A DNA stretch of 64,000 bases from DATKZH01 sp964475955 (GCA_964475955.1 CAYYZY010000008.1:1-64000), one strand, 5' to 3'; positions 9,016-18,725 are shown, counted from the first letter of the stretch. A program made the numbers and translations. Notes: generated by a model not told the origin, from the sequence alone.

Positions 9016-10305
9016 TCATTTGCGGTCGGCTTGGGGAACGTACTCGGGCAGCTTCCTTTCGGCCACCAGCGGCTCGAACCGCGTCATGCGCTGGCGCCCG
9101 TCGACCATCGGAAGGGCGATCATGTCGTCGCCCACGAGCGGCCGGGCGTAGCGGACGAAGCGGTCGGTCACGTCGCTGCCGCTTTCGGCGATCCAGTCGG
9201 CGGGGAACGTCCGCTCGCTGTTGGCCACCACTTCGAGCGGGACCTTGTCGTAGCGCACGCTGTAGACGGGCCCCGGGTTGCGGAGGATGGTCGCCATGTA
9301 CCCGCCCTCGCCGGCCGCCGCCAGTTCGACGGCCTTCTGGCCGACGCGGTACGCCTCGTCGAGGTCGACCGACGACGCGAAAGCCATCGAGTGGCGCTGG
9401 GCCGTGCCGCTCACGTTGCCGCGCGCGGCCCCCTTCGTGGCCAGCCCCTTTTCGTTGAGGTAGTTGACCACGACCTGGGTGACCGTCAGCTTGCTGGAGC
9501 CGAACTTCTGGTGGCCGAAGGCGTCGGCCACCTTGCCCAGGTCGCCCACGTCGAACCCCTCGCTGATCACGACCAGCGCGCGGCCCGCGGACCGCAACTG
9601 GTCGTTGACTTGGTCGGCCAACTGCTCCAGCGAGCAGGGGCTTTCGGCCAGGTAGATCAAGAGCGGCATCTGGCGGTCCGGATCGGCCAGCCGGGCCGAC
9701 GCCGGGATGAAGCCGATCCGCCGGCCCATCGCCTGCATCACCAGCACGGGGTCGTCGGGGCACGAGCCCTTGTTTTCCTCGTTGGCACACTGCACCATGT
9801 GCAGCCAGAACTTGGCCGCCGAGGCGTAGCCGGGCGTGTGGTCGATGAGCTGGAACTCGCTGTCGCCCACGTCGTTGTCGATCGTCTTGGGGATGCCCAC
9901 CGCGACCAGTTCGAGCCCCCTCTTCTGGGCAAGCTGCGCAATCTTGTGGGCGGTGTCCATCGAGTCGTTGCCGCCGTTGTAGAGGAAGTAGCCGACCTGG
10001 TGCGCCCGAAACACCTCGATCACGCGCTCGAAGTCCTCCTGCTGATGCTCCTTCAGCTTGTACCGGCAGGTGCCGATCGCGCCGGCCACCGGCGTATAGC
10101 GAAGCAGGGCCACCTCTTCGGGGGGCTGCGCGGAGAGGTCCAGCAGGTTTTCCTTGAGCACGCCTTCGATGCCGTGCAGGGCGCCGTAGACGGTGCCGAT
10201 CGACTCGAAGTCGCGCGCGGCCTCGACGACGCCCCGCAGACTGCTGTTAATCGCGGGGGTCGGTCCGCCGCTCTGGGCCACCACGAGGTTCCGCGGGTTG
10301 CTCAT
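9016..10305 (-). CDS. pfp: Diphosphate-dependent 6-phosphofructokinase (PfkA family)
   Basis: It interconverts fructose-6-phosphate and fructose-1,6-bisphosphate, probably using pyrophosphate and therefore reversibly. The 429-aa protein has GGPTP (13-17), the phosphoryl-donor motif GGND at 111-114 and the catalytic PKTIDND at 139-145. ATP enzymes carry GGDGS at the donor site; the bulky residue after GG here is what is known to favour PPi. ATG 10305 sits just after AGGTGGGAG and was preferred over GTG 10314. It is divergent from the Gfo/Idh/MocA gene across 242 bp, where no sure promoter was found. PPi use is inferred from the motif and has not been measured. Confidence 0.88.
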   Translation of the reverse strand: MSNPRNLVVAQSGGPTPAINSSLRGVVEAARDFESIGTVYGALHGIEGVLKENLLDLSAQPPEEVALLRYTPVAGAIGTCRYKLKEHQQEDFERVIEVFRAHQVGYFLYNGGNDSMDTAHKIAQLAQKRGLELVAVGIPKTIDNDVGDSEFQLIDHTPGYASAAKFWLHMVQCANEENKGSCPDDPVLVMQAMGRRIGFIPASARLADPDRQMPLLIYLAESPCSLEQLADQVNDQLRSAGRALVVISEGFDVGDLGKVADAFGHQKFGSSKLTVTQVVVNYLNEKGLATKGAARGNVSGTAQRHSMAFASSVDLDEAYRVGQKAVELAAAGEGGYMATILRNPGPVYSVRYDKVPLEVVANSERTFPADWIAESGSDVTDRFVRYARPLVGDDMIALPMVDGRQRMTRFEPLVAERKLPEYVPQADRK

Positions 10306-10547
10306 CACTCCCACCTGGCGAGGGGATTGGATGCCTCAAAGCCGACATTTTACCGGGCCGCCGCGACCGCGACAATGAGGGGCCGCGGGCCGTATTCGCC
10401 CCGGCAGGAGGAACCGGGAAGCGTGGCGACGGGGGCGCGGGACGGCGCGCTCTCCGCATTGTACAATGGGCGCGCCGCCGGATGGGGAAGCGGCCATCGT
10501 CAAGCCACGCCAAGAAGCCCAGTCACAGCCCAACGGGAGGTTGAACC

Positions 10548-11885
10548 ATGAATCGGAAGCAAGAATTGAGTCGGCGCGGTTTCCTTTCCGGTACGGCGGC
10601 ACTCGGGGCGGCCGCCACCTTCGTGCCCGGCCACGTGCTGGGGGCGGACGGACGGCCCGCGGCCAACAACAGGCTGAACATCGCGGGCGTGGGCGCCGGT
10701 GGGATGGGCTCCGGCGACCTGCGCCGCGTGCCCGGAGAAAACATCGTGGCCGTGTGCGACGTCGACGCCCACCAGGCCGCCCGAGCCGCCAAGCCCTTCC
10801 CCAAGGCCAAGATCTACGCCGACTTCCGCAAGATGCTCGACGAGAGGGAAGGCCAGATCGACGCGGTGATGGTCGCCACGCCCGACCACAACCACGCGGT
10901 GGTCACGATGCTGGCCCTGAAGATGGGCAAGCACGTCTTCTGCCAGAAGCCGCTTACGCACAGCGTGCATGAGGCCCTCGAAGTGGCCAAGGCGGCCAAG
11001 GAGGCGAAGGTGGCCACCCAGATGGGCAACCAGGGCCAGGCCTCCGAGGGGGCCCGGCTCACCTGCGAGTACATTTGGGCGGGCGCGATCGGCCAGGTCC
11101 GCGAGATCCACTCCTGGTCGAACCGCCAGCCCGACATCTCTCCCCGCGGCATCCCGCGTCCTAAGGAAACACCCCCCTGCCCGGAAAACATGAACTGGGA
11201 CCTCTGGCTCGGCCCCGCGCCCAAGCGGCCGTACCACCCCTGCTACCACCCGTTCCGATGGCGCGGTTGGTGGGACTTCGGCACCGGCGTGCTGGGCGAC
11301 ATCGGCTGCCACAACCTGTCGGCCGCGTTCAAGGCGCTGAAGCTGGGGTGGCCCGAAAGCGTCGAGGCGTGCTCGACCCACTGGAACGCGCCTCCGGAGG
11401 TCAAGAACGAGACGGCGCCGCTGGCCTCGATCGTCACCTACCGCTTCCCGGCTGAAGGCGACCGGCCCGAGATCCTCCTTCGTTGGTACGACGGCGGCAT
11501 GATGCCCCCGCTCCCCAAGGACTTGGCCCGGGGCCGCAACATCTTCACCGGCGACGGCACGCTGATCGTCGGCGACGAGGGCATGATCCACGGCCACCGA
11601 CTGCTGCCCGAAAAGAAGATGCAAGAGTACGGCAAGCCGCCCCAGGTCCTCAAGCGCTCGCCCGGCCACTACCAGGAGTGGACCAACGCCTGCAAGGGTG
11701 GCGAGCCCGCCGGCAGCAACTTCGTCGACCACGCGGGCCTATTGGCCGCCGTCGTCCTCATGGGCAACGTCGCCATCCGCACCCAGGAGAAACTCTACTG
11801 GGACCCCGAAAAGCTCCAGTTCACCAACTCCGACGCGGCCAACCGACTGCTCGACCCGCCGTACCGCGAGGGGTGGACGCTGTAA
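10548..11885 (+). CDS. Gfo/Idh/MocA-family oxidoreductase, TAT-exported
   Basis: A 445-aa NAD(P)-dependent dehydrogenase-like protein of the glucose-fructose oxidoreductase/inositol dehydrogenase family. It begins with a twin-arginine signal (SRRGFLSG, 8-15) followed by a hydrophobic run and an Ala-rich cleavage region, so it is probably exported already folded with its cofactor. The Rossmann motif GVGAGGMG is at 47-54 and QKP (133-135) stands where the family's EKP catalytic lysine lies. A GGGAGG ribosome site is 7 bases before ATG. A sulfatase gene follows after 67 bp, so both may act on the same glycan-derived sugars. The substrate cannot be told from sequence. Confidence 0.93.
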   Translation: MNRKQELSRRGFLSGTAALGAAATFVPGHVLGADGRPAANNRLNIAGVGAGGMGSGDLRRVPGENIVAVCDVDAHQAARAAKPFPKAKIYADFRKMLDEREGQIDAVMVATPDHNHAVVTMLALKMGKHVFCQKPLTHSVHEALEVAKAAKEAKVATQMGNQGQASEGARLTCEYIWAGAIGQVREIHSWSNRQPDISPRGIPRPKETPPCPENMNWDLWLGPAPKRPYHPCYHPFRWRGWWDFGTGVLGDIGCHNLSAAFKALKLGWPESVEACSTHWNAPPEVKNETAPLASIVTYRFPAEGDRPEILLRWYDGGMMPPLPKDLARGRNIFTGDGTLIVGDEGMIHGHRLLPEKKMQEYGKPPQVLKRSPGHYQEWTNACKGGEPAGSNFVDHAGLLAAVVLMGNVAIRTQEKLYWDPEKLQFTNSDAANRLLDPPYREGWTL

Positions 11886-11952
11886 TCCCGGAATCCGCCT
11901 TCTTTGACCTGCAATTGCCCCATCCTACGAGCAGACACGAAAGGACCAGCGC

Positions 11953-13602
11953 ATGAGACCTCACAGAATCCGGCATCGAAGCCTCTTCACCAGGGCACTC
12001 CGCGCGCTGCCGGCGGCTGCGGCGGTGATCGCGCTATTGGCCGCGGTCGGCGGCGCCGCCCCGCGAGGCACGGCCGCCGAAGCGCGCCCGGTGAAGCGCC
12101 CCAACGTGCTGTTCGTCTACTGCGACGACCACGCCTACCAGGCGATCAGCGCGTACCAGTCGGTCACCCCCTACGGCCTGAACCTGAACCAGACCCCCAA
12201 CATCGACCGCCTGGCCCGCGAAGGAATGCGGTTCGACAACTGCTACGTGACCAACTCCATCTGCGGCCCCTGCCGGGCAGTGGTCCAGACCGGCAAGTAC
12301 AGCCACCTGAACGGCTTCACGTGCAATGGGAACCGCTTCGACGGCACGCAGCAGACCTTCCCCAAGCTGCTCCAAAAGGCCGGCTACCAGACGGCCGTGA
12401 TCGGCAAGTGGCACCTGGGCGAACACATGCCGCCCCAGGGCTACGACTACAGCGAGGTGCTCATCGGCCAGGGACCCTACTACAACCCGCCCATGCTCCG
12501 AAATGGCGAGCGGGCCAAACACACCGGCTACACGACGACCGTCATCACCGACCTCGCGCTCGACTGGCTCCGGAACCGGCGCGACCCCGAAAAGCCGTTC
12601 ATGCTGATGTATCAGCACAAGGCCCCCCACCGACGCTGGGAGCCCGGCCCGAAGTGGCTCTCGATGTACGACGACGTCGCCATCCCCGAGCCCGACACGC
12701 TCTTCGACGACTACTCCGGCCGCGGCACGCCGGCGCGCACGCAGGACATGTCGATCGCCAAGACGATGACCGAGCGTGACCTCAAGTTCACGCCGCCGCG
12801 AAACCTCACGCCCGACCAGCTCGAAGCCTGGAACTCGGCCTACGGGCCGAAGAACGAGGCGTTCCGCGCCGCCGATCTGGAGGGCAAGGAGCTCGTCCGC
12901 TGGAAGTACCAGCGCTACATGAAGGACTACCTCCGCTGCATCGCCGCGGTCGACGACAACCTGGGCCGGGTGCTCGAGTACCTCGATCGAAGCGGGTTGG
13001 CCGACGACACGGTGATCATCTACACCTCCGACCAGGGCTTCTACCTCGGCGAGCACGGCTGGTTCGACAAGCGGTGGATGTACCAGGAGTCGCTCCGTAC
13101 GCCGCTGGTCGTGCGTTGGCCGCGCGTGATCGAACCGGGGAGCACCAACGACGACATCGTCTCGAACCTCGATTTCGCCGAGACGTTCCTCGATCTGGCC
13201 GGCGTCGAGGTGCCTGACGACATGCAGGGCCGCAGCCTCGTGCCGCTCCTGAAAGGCAAGACGCCGGCCGACTGGCGCACTTCGTTCTACTACCAGTATT
13301 ACGAGTACCCGGCGGTCCACAGCGTGCGCCGGCACTACGGCGTGACCGACGGCCGCTACAAGCTGATCCACTTCTATCCCAACCCGTGGGACCCCGACCC
13401 GATCGACGAGTGGGATCTGTACGACCTGGAGTCGGACCCCAAGGAGTTGAACAGCGTCTACGGCCGGCCCGAGTACGCCGCGGTGCAAAACCGGCTGGAA
13501 CAGGAGTTGGCACGACTCCGCCGCGAGCTGAAGGTTCCCGAGGAAGACCCGCCGTCCAGCGCCCGGGGACGCCGACGCAAGCGCGCGCCGAAGAAGAAGT
13601 GA
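11953..13602 (+). CDS. Exported type I sulfatase
   Basis: This 549-aa sulfatase should release sulfate from a sulfated carbohydrate outside the cytoplasm. The N-terminus is basic then hydrophobic (16-34), like a Sec signal. The alkaline-phosphatase-fold metal site starts at Asp58-Asp59. The formylglycine motif is C104-G-P-C-R, with Cys104 as the residue to be oxidised. GKWHLG and SDQGFYLGEHG are further conserved metal/active-site loops. The C-terminal tail is Lys/Arg-rich. An AAAGGA ribosome site precedes ATG. It follows the oxidoreductase gene closely on the same strand. A maturation enzyme is needed; the FGE-like protein at 47427 lacks the expected cysteines and is a poor candidate. Confidence 0.95.
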   Translation: MRPHRIRHRSLFTRALRALPAAAAVIALLAAVGGAAPRGTAAEARPVKRPNVLFVYCDDHAYQAISAYQSVTPYGLNLNQTPNIDRLAREGMRFDNCYVTNSICGPCRAVVQTGKYSHLNGFTCNGNRFDGTQQTFPKLLQKAGYQTAVIGKWHLGEHMPPQGYDYSEVLIGQGPYYNPPMLRNGERAKHTGYTTTVITDLALDWLRNRRDPEKPFMLMYQHKAPHRRWEPGPKWLSMYDDVAIPEPDTLFDDYSGRGTPARTQDMSIAKTMTERDLKFTPPRNLTPDQLEAWNSAYGPKNEAFRAADLEGKELVRWKYQRYMKDYLRCIAAVDDNLGRVLEYLDRSGLADDTVIIYTSDQGFYLGEHGWFDKRWMYQESLRTPLVVRWPRVIEPGSTNDDIVSNLDFAETFLDLAGVEVPDDMQGRSLVPLLKGKTPADWRTSFYYQYYEYPAVHSVRRHYGVTDGRYKLIHFYPNPWDPDPIDEWDLYDLESDPKELNSVYGRPEYAAVQNRLEQELARLRRELKVPEEDPPSSARGRRRKRAPKKK

Positions 13603-13648
13603 CCGGCGCCGACGGCCGAAGTCCTTAGGTGGTTGTGGGGGGGAAGGG

Positions 13649-13807
13649 AACCGCGGAGACGCGGAGACGCGGAGACGCGGAGAAAATGGGGTGAAGGAGA
13701 TTGTCACGGGGGCGATGATGGAGGTACCTGGCGCGGCGCTTCCGTGCTTGTGTGAACCTCCCGACAGGGACGTTCTCCTTCCTCCGCGCCTCGGCGCCTC
13801 CGCGGTT
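13649..13807. repeat. Inverted repeat with an octamer tandem array
   Basis: The left arm contains four exact copies of CGCGGAGA (13652-13683). The segment 13649-13674 matches the reverse complement of 13782-13807 at 23 of 26 positions. The element lies between the convergent ends of the sulfatase and isomerase genes, filling 13603-13824. It may act as a structured 3' end or be a dispersed repeat. Confidence 0.75.
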
Positions 13808-13824
13808 CAATCTCCCGCTCCCCA

Positions 13825-14604
13825 TCACACGCCCCGGAAGTATTCAATCGCCTCGGCGATCGACTTGGCCGGGTCGCCGCCGCCGTAGCTGGTGACCGTG
13901 AAGTAGCCCCGGTAGCCGTGTTCGTCGAGCGTGGCCAACAGGGCCGGATAGTCGGCGGCGCCGGCGTCCGGCGAGGCAGGCATGGCGCGTCGGGTGGCCG
14001 ACGCACCGACCGCGTCGGTGGCGTGGACGTGGAGGATGCGCGGGCCGAGCACCGCGGCCGCTTCGATCGGCGAGAAGCCGTTGGCCACCAACGCGGCCGG
14101 GTTGAGATCGACGCCGAGGGTCCCCTCGGGCAGTTCGGCCAGGAGCCGGGCGAGGTCTTCGCCGCTTTCGGTGCCCGTCTCGGCGGCCAGCAGGGCCCCC
14201 ACGCGCGCGCCGTGCCGTCCCAACTCGCCGAGCACGTCGACCAACTGGCGCCAGGCGCTCGACTCCCGGTCCGCCGGCACGCGCCCCACCCGGTTGACCA
14301 CCACGCCGGCCCCCAATTGGTAGGCCAGCTCCATGGCGGCCTTGGTGGCGGCGATTCGCGGCTCGAGGTCGTCGGGCGTGTCGTATCCGCGACGCGTACG
14401 GAAGGCGACCGAGGCGACGCGCAACCGGCGGTCGTCGAGCATTTTGTGCACTTGGCGCACGGCGGTCCGCGAGAGCGGCGGCGCGATTTCGCCCCGAGCG
14501 TCGATTTCCACGCCGTCGGCGCCCAAGGCGGCCGCCGTGTGCAACGCTTTCATGAAAGGCAAACGCAGACTGGCCAGTTCTACGCCGATCTTCAACGCGG
14601 GCAC
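13825..14604 (-). CDS. Sugar phosphate isomerase/epimerase-like TIM-barrel protein
   Basis: A 259-aa protein of the xylose-isomerase-like TIM-barrel family (AP endonuclease 2 superfamily), which includes sugar epimerases, inosose dehydratases and 3-keto-glycoside eliminases. Barrel-strand motifs include ADGVEIDARGE, VVNRVGR, LLAAETGTES, LGVDLNPAAL, ILHVHATDA and GYFTVTSYGG; the acidic and His residues are at typical metal positions. The frame runs 77 codons further upstream, but GTG 14604 has AAGGAGA at the right spacing and begins at the first strand (LKIGVELA). The neighbouring sulfatase and glycosidase-like genes suggest work on a sugar from polysaccharide breakdown. Substrate unknown. Confidence 0.85.
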   Translation of the reverse strand: MPALKIGVELASLRLPFMKALHTAAALGADGVEIDARGEIAPPLSRTAVRQVHKMLDDRRLRVASVAFRTRRGYDTPDDLEPRIAATKAAMELAYQLGAGVVVNRVGRVPADRESSAWRQLVDVLGELGRHGARVGALLAAETGTESGEDLARLLAELPEGTLGVDLNPAALVANGFSPIEAAAVLGPRILHVHATDAVGASATRRAMPASPDAGAADYPALLATLDEHGYRGYFTVTSYGGGDPAKSIAEAIEYFRGV

Positions 14605-14663
14605 GGGGGTTCTCCTTCGGGTCGTACGGGCTCGGACCGACCGGGTCGAGCGGAAGGCCTTGC

Positions 14664-14677
14664 CAGACGATAGTCTG
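14664..14677. promoter_or_regulatory. Possible operator, dyad CAGAC-N4-GTCTG
   Basis: A perfect 5-bp dyad with a 4-base centre lies in the 194-bp gap between the divergent isomerase gene and the large exported-protein gene. Position and symmetry suit a regulator site for either gene. No matching promoter boxes could be assigned with confidence. Confidence 0.3.
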
Positions 14678-14798
14678 AACGGTTCAATGATACTTTTACG
14701 GCTGATGATCGCCCAGCGCGTCGCGTCGCCCTTAGGGAGCCCGGCGCCGGGGCAAGCGGAGGTTGAAGCCGAGTGACGCCGGCCGAGAGACGCGACGG

Positions 14799-17438
14799 AT
14801 GAACGTTCTACTGGCGCTAACGATTGTAGCGACAAGTGCGGATGCGCCCATCGCGGGGCGATACCCGGGGGCGACCGAGGTGTTCCAGTGCCGTTTCGAC
14901 GCGGCGTGGGACAAGAACTTCGACGACTGGCCCGACGACTGGCTGCGGCGCGTCGGCCCGGGATTTCCCCGCTACGTGAAGGTGGAGATCGACAAGCGGC
15001 CCACGCCGGCCGGCGGCCGGTCGCTGCGCATCGATCTGAACGGCGGGGCCGTGGCCGTGCACAGTCCGCCCATCCCCATCGGATTGATGTATACGTACGT
15101 GGTCGAGGGCGTGCTCGCCATCGACGGGCTCGCGAGCGACCGGGTGTGTCTCTCGCTGACCCTGCTCGACGAAGAGGAGCACCGCCTCGAGACGTTCTAC
15201 TCCGAACGGGTCCGCGATCTGGAAGGCTGGAGCACGTTGCGCGTCGGGCCCGTCTCGCCCCGGCGGCCCAAAACCCGGATGGCGATCATCGGCCTCCACC
15301 TGGAGCCGGGCAAGCGGCCCGACCTGTCGGGCACGGTCCGGCTCGACGAGGTGTGGCTGGGTCGGCTGCCGCGGATCTCGCTTGCGGCCGACAACCGGCA
15401 CCACGTGTTCACCGACGCCGACCAGATCGCGGTCACCTGTAACGCCTCGGGCCTCTCGCAGCGTGACCCGCCGGTCGTCTTCCGGCTGGAGGACGCGTTC
15501 GGCGCCTCGCTGGGCGAAAAGGAGCTGCGCCTGAAGACCGAGCCGGCCTCGCAGGGCGGGCTCCCTTCCGCGGCGACCCGCGCGCCCAAGCCGCGTGTCG
15601 CGGCCCCCCCGGCTGACGGGCCCGTTACCCTGGTCGGCTCGGCCCGCTGGCAACCGCCCGTGCCCGGACCGGGCTTCTACCGCGTGAATGCGACGTTGCG
15701 CGACCAAACGGGCACCCCGCATCATCGTCGGTTGGAGTTGGCGCTGATTCGGCCGGGCGAGGGGCCGCCCAGCGGCGATTTCGGATGGACCCTGCCGCAG
15801 GGCGGAGCGCCGCTTTCGCCGACCGAGCTGGGCGAGCTGGTCGAACGAGCCGGCATCGGATGGCTCAAGTACCCGTTCTGGTTCGACGAGCGAACCCCCG
15901 ACGACCGGGTGGCCGAAGTGGCACGGCTGGCTCAGGACCTGCGCACGCAGGGGATCGAGCTGGTGGGCCTGTTACACGATCCGCCGGAGTCGGTGCGGTC
16001 GCATTTCCCCACGCTCAGCTCGCCGGCCCAGGTGTTCATCGACGATCCGGGCACGTGGTATCCATCGCTTGAAGCGCTCACGGCCCGGCTGGGGTTGCCC
16101 GTGCGATGGTGGCAGTTGGGCCACGATACCGACATGGGCTTCGTCGGTTACGCGAAGCTGGGCGCGAAGATCGCCGAGGTGAAGTCGCGGCTCGACCTTT
16201 TGAGCCAGGACGTGAACGTCGGATTCGCGTGGGACTGGCGGAGTCCGATGCCGGAACCGCCGCCGGGAAAGCCGCCCTGGCGATTCCTGGCGCTGTCGAG
16301 CGATCCGCCGCTGGCCGAGGAGGAGTTGGCCTCGCACCTGGCGGCCACGCGGCACCTGGGCGTGCGCCGCTGGGTCGTGCTGGAGCCGCTTCCCCGAAAG
16401 GAAGGCGACCTGCGCGCCCGTGTGATGGACCTCATCCGGCAGATGATCCTGGCCAAGGCCGACGGGGCCGAAGCGGTTTTCATCCCGGCGCCGTTCGACG
16501 CGGAACGCGGCCTGATGAATGAGGACGGCAGCGTGGGCGAGCTGTTCTTGCCCTGGCGGACCGCCGCCTTGGTGCTCGGCGACGCCCGGCACCTGGGCTC
16601 GCTTCGCCTGCCCGGCGACAGCCGGAACCAGGTCTTCGCCCGAGGCGCCGAAGCGGTGATGATCCTCTGGGACGACACCCCTCGCCAAGAGGTGGTCTAC
16701 CTGGGCGATGAAATCCGGCAGGTCGACCCTTGGGGCCGGCCGATCCCCGCCGAGCGGCAGGGGCATCGCCAGGTGATCGAGGTCGGCTCGCTTCCCACCT
16801 TCGTGACGGGCGTGAACGAGAAGATCGTCCGTTGGCGGCAGAGCTTCTCTTTGGCCAGCGACCGCGTGGCCAGCGTCGTGGGCGATCCGCACCAGAACAG
16901 CTTCCGCCTGACCAACCCGTTCGACGCGCAGGTGGCCGGCCGGTTGGAGTTCGTGGCCCCCCCGCGTTGGGAAGTCGATCCGAGCCGGCTCGAGTTTCAG
17001 CTCGACCCCGGCGAGAAGATCGAACAGGCATTTCGCATCAAGCTCCCCTACAACGCGACGAGCGGGCGTCACCGGATCCGCGTCGACTTCGAGCTGGAGG
17101 GCGATCCGGTTCGGCGGTTCAGCGTGTACCGGCACCTCGATCTGGGGCCGACCGACGTCTACGTCGAAATCGCCACGCGCCTCAACGCAGAGGGGCAGCT
17201 CGAGGTGGAGCAGCACCTGGTCAACGCCACGGGAGGCCCGGTGAGCTTCAAGTGTCGGCTGATCGCGCCCGACCGACGACGCCACAACACGCTGATCATC
17301 GGCCTGGAGCCGGGACGCCAACTGAACACGTACCGGCTCTCCGACGGCCGCGAGTTGATCGGCAAGCCCCTTTGGCTCCGCGCCGAGGAGATCGACGGCC
17401 CCCGCGTGCTCAACTACCGCTTCGTCGCCGAAAAGTAG
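14799..17438 (+). CDS. Large exported protein, glycoside-hydrolase-like with beta domains
   Basis: An 879-aa protein of no named family that I can recognise. ATG 14799 gives a short hydrophobic signal (MNVLLALTIVATSADA); the frame can be extended 12 codons to TTG 14763. Residues about 25-200 look like a jelly-roll carbohydrate-binding domain. Residues about 200-320 look Ig-like. About 340-600 resembles a TIM barrel (GWLKYPFW, VRWWQLGHDTDMGFVGY, RWVVLEPLP). The last 250 residues resemble an alpha-galactosidase-associated beta domain (NPFDAQVAGRLEF, LDPGEKIEQAFRIKLP). Catalytic acids cannot be assigned by eye. The adjoining isomerase and DUF4838 genes support a glycan role, which is an inference. 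Confidence 0.8.
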   Translation: MNVLLALTIVATSADAPIAGRYPGATEVFQCRFDAAWDKNFDDWPDDWLRRVGPGFPRYVKVEIDKRPTPAGGRSLRIDLNGGAVAVHSPPIPIGLMYTYVVEGVLAIDGLASDRVCLSLTLLDEEEHRLETFYSERVRDLEGWSTLRVGPVSPRRPKTRMAIIGLHLEPGKRPDLSGTVRLDEVWLGRLPRISLAADNRHHVFTDADQIAVTCNASGLSQRDPPVVFRLEDAFGASLGEKELRLKTEPASQGGLPSAATRAPKPRVAAPPADGPVTLVGSARWQPPVPGPGFYRVNATLRDQTGTPHHRRLELALIRPGEGPPSGDFGWTLPQGGAPLSPTELGELVERAGIGWLKYPFWFDERTPDDRVAEVARLAQDLRTQGIELVGLLHDPPESVRSHFPTLSSPAQVFIDDPGTWYPSLEALTARLGLPVRWWQLGHDTDMGFVGYAKLGAKIAEVKSRLDLLSQDVNVGFAWDWRSPMPEPPPGKPPWRFLALSSDPPLAEEELASHLAATRHLGVRRWVVLEPLPRKEGDLRARVMDLIRQMILAKADGAEAVFIPAPFDAERGLMNEDGSVGELFLPWRTAALVLGDARHLGSLRLPGDSRNQVFARGAEAVMILWDDTPRQEVVYLGDEIRQVDPWGRPIPAERQGHRQVIEVGSLPTFVTGVNEKIVRWRQSFSLASDRVASVVGDPHQNSFRLTNPFDAQVAGRLEFVAPPRWEVDPSRLEFQLDPGEKIEQAFRIKLPYNATSGRHRIRVDFELEGDPVRRFSVYRHLDLGPTDVYVEIATRLNAEGQLEVEQHLVNATGGPVSFKCRLIAPDRRRHNTLIIGLEPGRQLNTYRLSDGRELIGKPLWLRAEEIDGPRVLNYRFVAEK

Positions 17439-17489
17439 CGGCAGCGCGAATCGTTCCCATGCTTCGCGCTTCCATCGTTCCCCCCCTTC

Positions 17490-18725
17490 TCATTTCTCCT
17501 CGAGCTTCCCCGGCATGGCGAGGATGGCGCGGAGCACGTCGATCGAGAGGTACGAGAACAGGAAGCCCAGGTAGGCCAAGAACGGCAGCGCGGCCGATAC
17601 GATGAGAATCGTCGACGCCGTGGCCGCCGTCACCCGGGCGGGGAGCATCGCCAGGATCTCCTCGCCCGTCGGGCCCCCCTCCGACGACCCGGCCCCTTCG
17701 TCGCCCGAGACGGGCCGGCCCCCTGGGCCCATCGCCTCTTCCATCCGCTCGACGCCGACGAACTCGGCGATCTCGTCGAGTCCCTCGGGCGGCGCGAACA
17801 GGAGCACTGCGGCGTAGAGGAGCATCATTGTGCCCCCGATCACCCCTACGCCGAACGCCACCGGCACGAGCCGCATCCCCAGCTTCACCAGGAACGAAAG
17901 CACGCCGAGCGCCTCCTCGCCCGCCGTGGCTTCCGAGGCGATCGTCAGGTTGAGCGCCTCCGGGTTGAGGGCCAGCACGGCCACGTACTGGCAGAGGATG
18001 AACGCCCCGATGGCGGGCAGCACCAGCCAGTAGAGCCCGGTCTGCACCGCCAGCACGGTCAGTCCGAGCAGCACGACCAGTCCGCCGACCACGTTCAACA
18101 GGGCGTAGCAGTCGAGAAACGCCGCCGAGCACATCCGGGCGGGCGTCGAGCGGTTCAAGCGGTCCATCGCCCCGAAGTACCGCAGGGCCGTGTACTGAAG
18201 CACCACCAGGAACACCACCTGGGCGGTCCCCATGAGGATCGTGTTCACCTCGTTCAGCTTCACACCCAGCAGGAGCCTGAACAACAGAAGCAGCAGCATG
18301 GCGAAGTACAGCCCGTAGTGGCCGCCCCACGTGAAGATCCTCGAGGTCAGCTCGATGAACTGCATGGTGAACTGGGGCCGGGCGAGTTCGAGCAGGACGT
18401 CGAAGAGATGACGCACCGGCCGCTGCCGCGACCGCTCGAAGGCCGCTTCCGACTTCGCGAAGGCCGGCGACGCCCCGGCCGACGGCGCCACCTTGGGCGG
18501 GGCCGCCGGACCGGGCGGATCCACCGGCTTCTGCACGGCGGCGCCCCCTTCGCCGTCGAACAGGCCCCCGACCTTTCGGGCCGGCGTCCAGTCGTCGAGC
18601 TTCTCGCACCAGACCAGGTCGTCCGGCTTCAACTGGCCGGCCGCCGCAAGCTGCTTCAGCTCCGCGGCCGTGGCCGGGCCGTGCTGCTTGTTCCCCTTCG
18701 CGTAGTACCATTCCAACGGAGCCAT
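17490..18725 (-). CDS. GYF_2-domain multi-pass membrane protein
   Basis: A 411-aa protein of unknown function. Residues about 4-60 form a GYF_2 domain (EWYYAKGNKQHGP, then DLVWCEKLDDWTPA), a type common in planctomycetes and thought to bind peptides. A Pro/Ala linker follows. About six hydrophobic helices are visible between about residues 135 and 400, including YGLYFAMLLLLLFRLLLG, VVGGLVVLLGLTVLAV and VGVIGGTMMLLYAAVLLF. ATG 18725 has AGGGGGA before it; the 39 extra upstream codons are GC-rich shadow. It is convergent with the large exported-protein gene and divergent from the DUF4838 gene. Confidence 0.85.
   Translation of the reverse strand: MAPLEWYYAKGNKQHGPATAAELKQLAAAGQLKPDDLVWCEKLDDWTPARKVGGLFDGEGGAAVQKPVDPPGPAAPPKVAPSAGASPAFAKSEAAFERSRQRPVRHLFDVLLELARPQFTMQFIELTSRIFTWGGHYGLYFAMLLLLLFRLLLGVKLNEVNTILMGTAQVVFLVVLQYTALRYFGAMDRLNRSTPARMCSAAFLDCYALLNVVGGLVVLLGLTVLAVQTGLYWLVLPAIGAFILCQYVAVLALNPEALNLTIASEATAGEEALGVLSFLVKLGMRLVPVAFGVGVIGGTMMLLYAAVLLFAPPEGLDEIAEFVGVERMEEAMGPGGRPVSGDEGAGSSEGGPTGEEILAMLPARVTAATASTILIVSAALPFLAYLGFLFSYLSIDVLRAILAMPGKLEEK

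Noticed and set aside
8107..10551. 814-aa plus-strand open frame
   Set aside because: It lies opposite the HAD and phosphofructokinase genes, both with catalytic motifs, and shows the usual GC-rich antisense composition.
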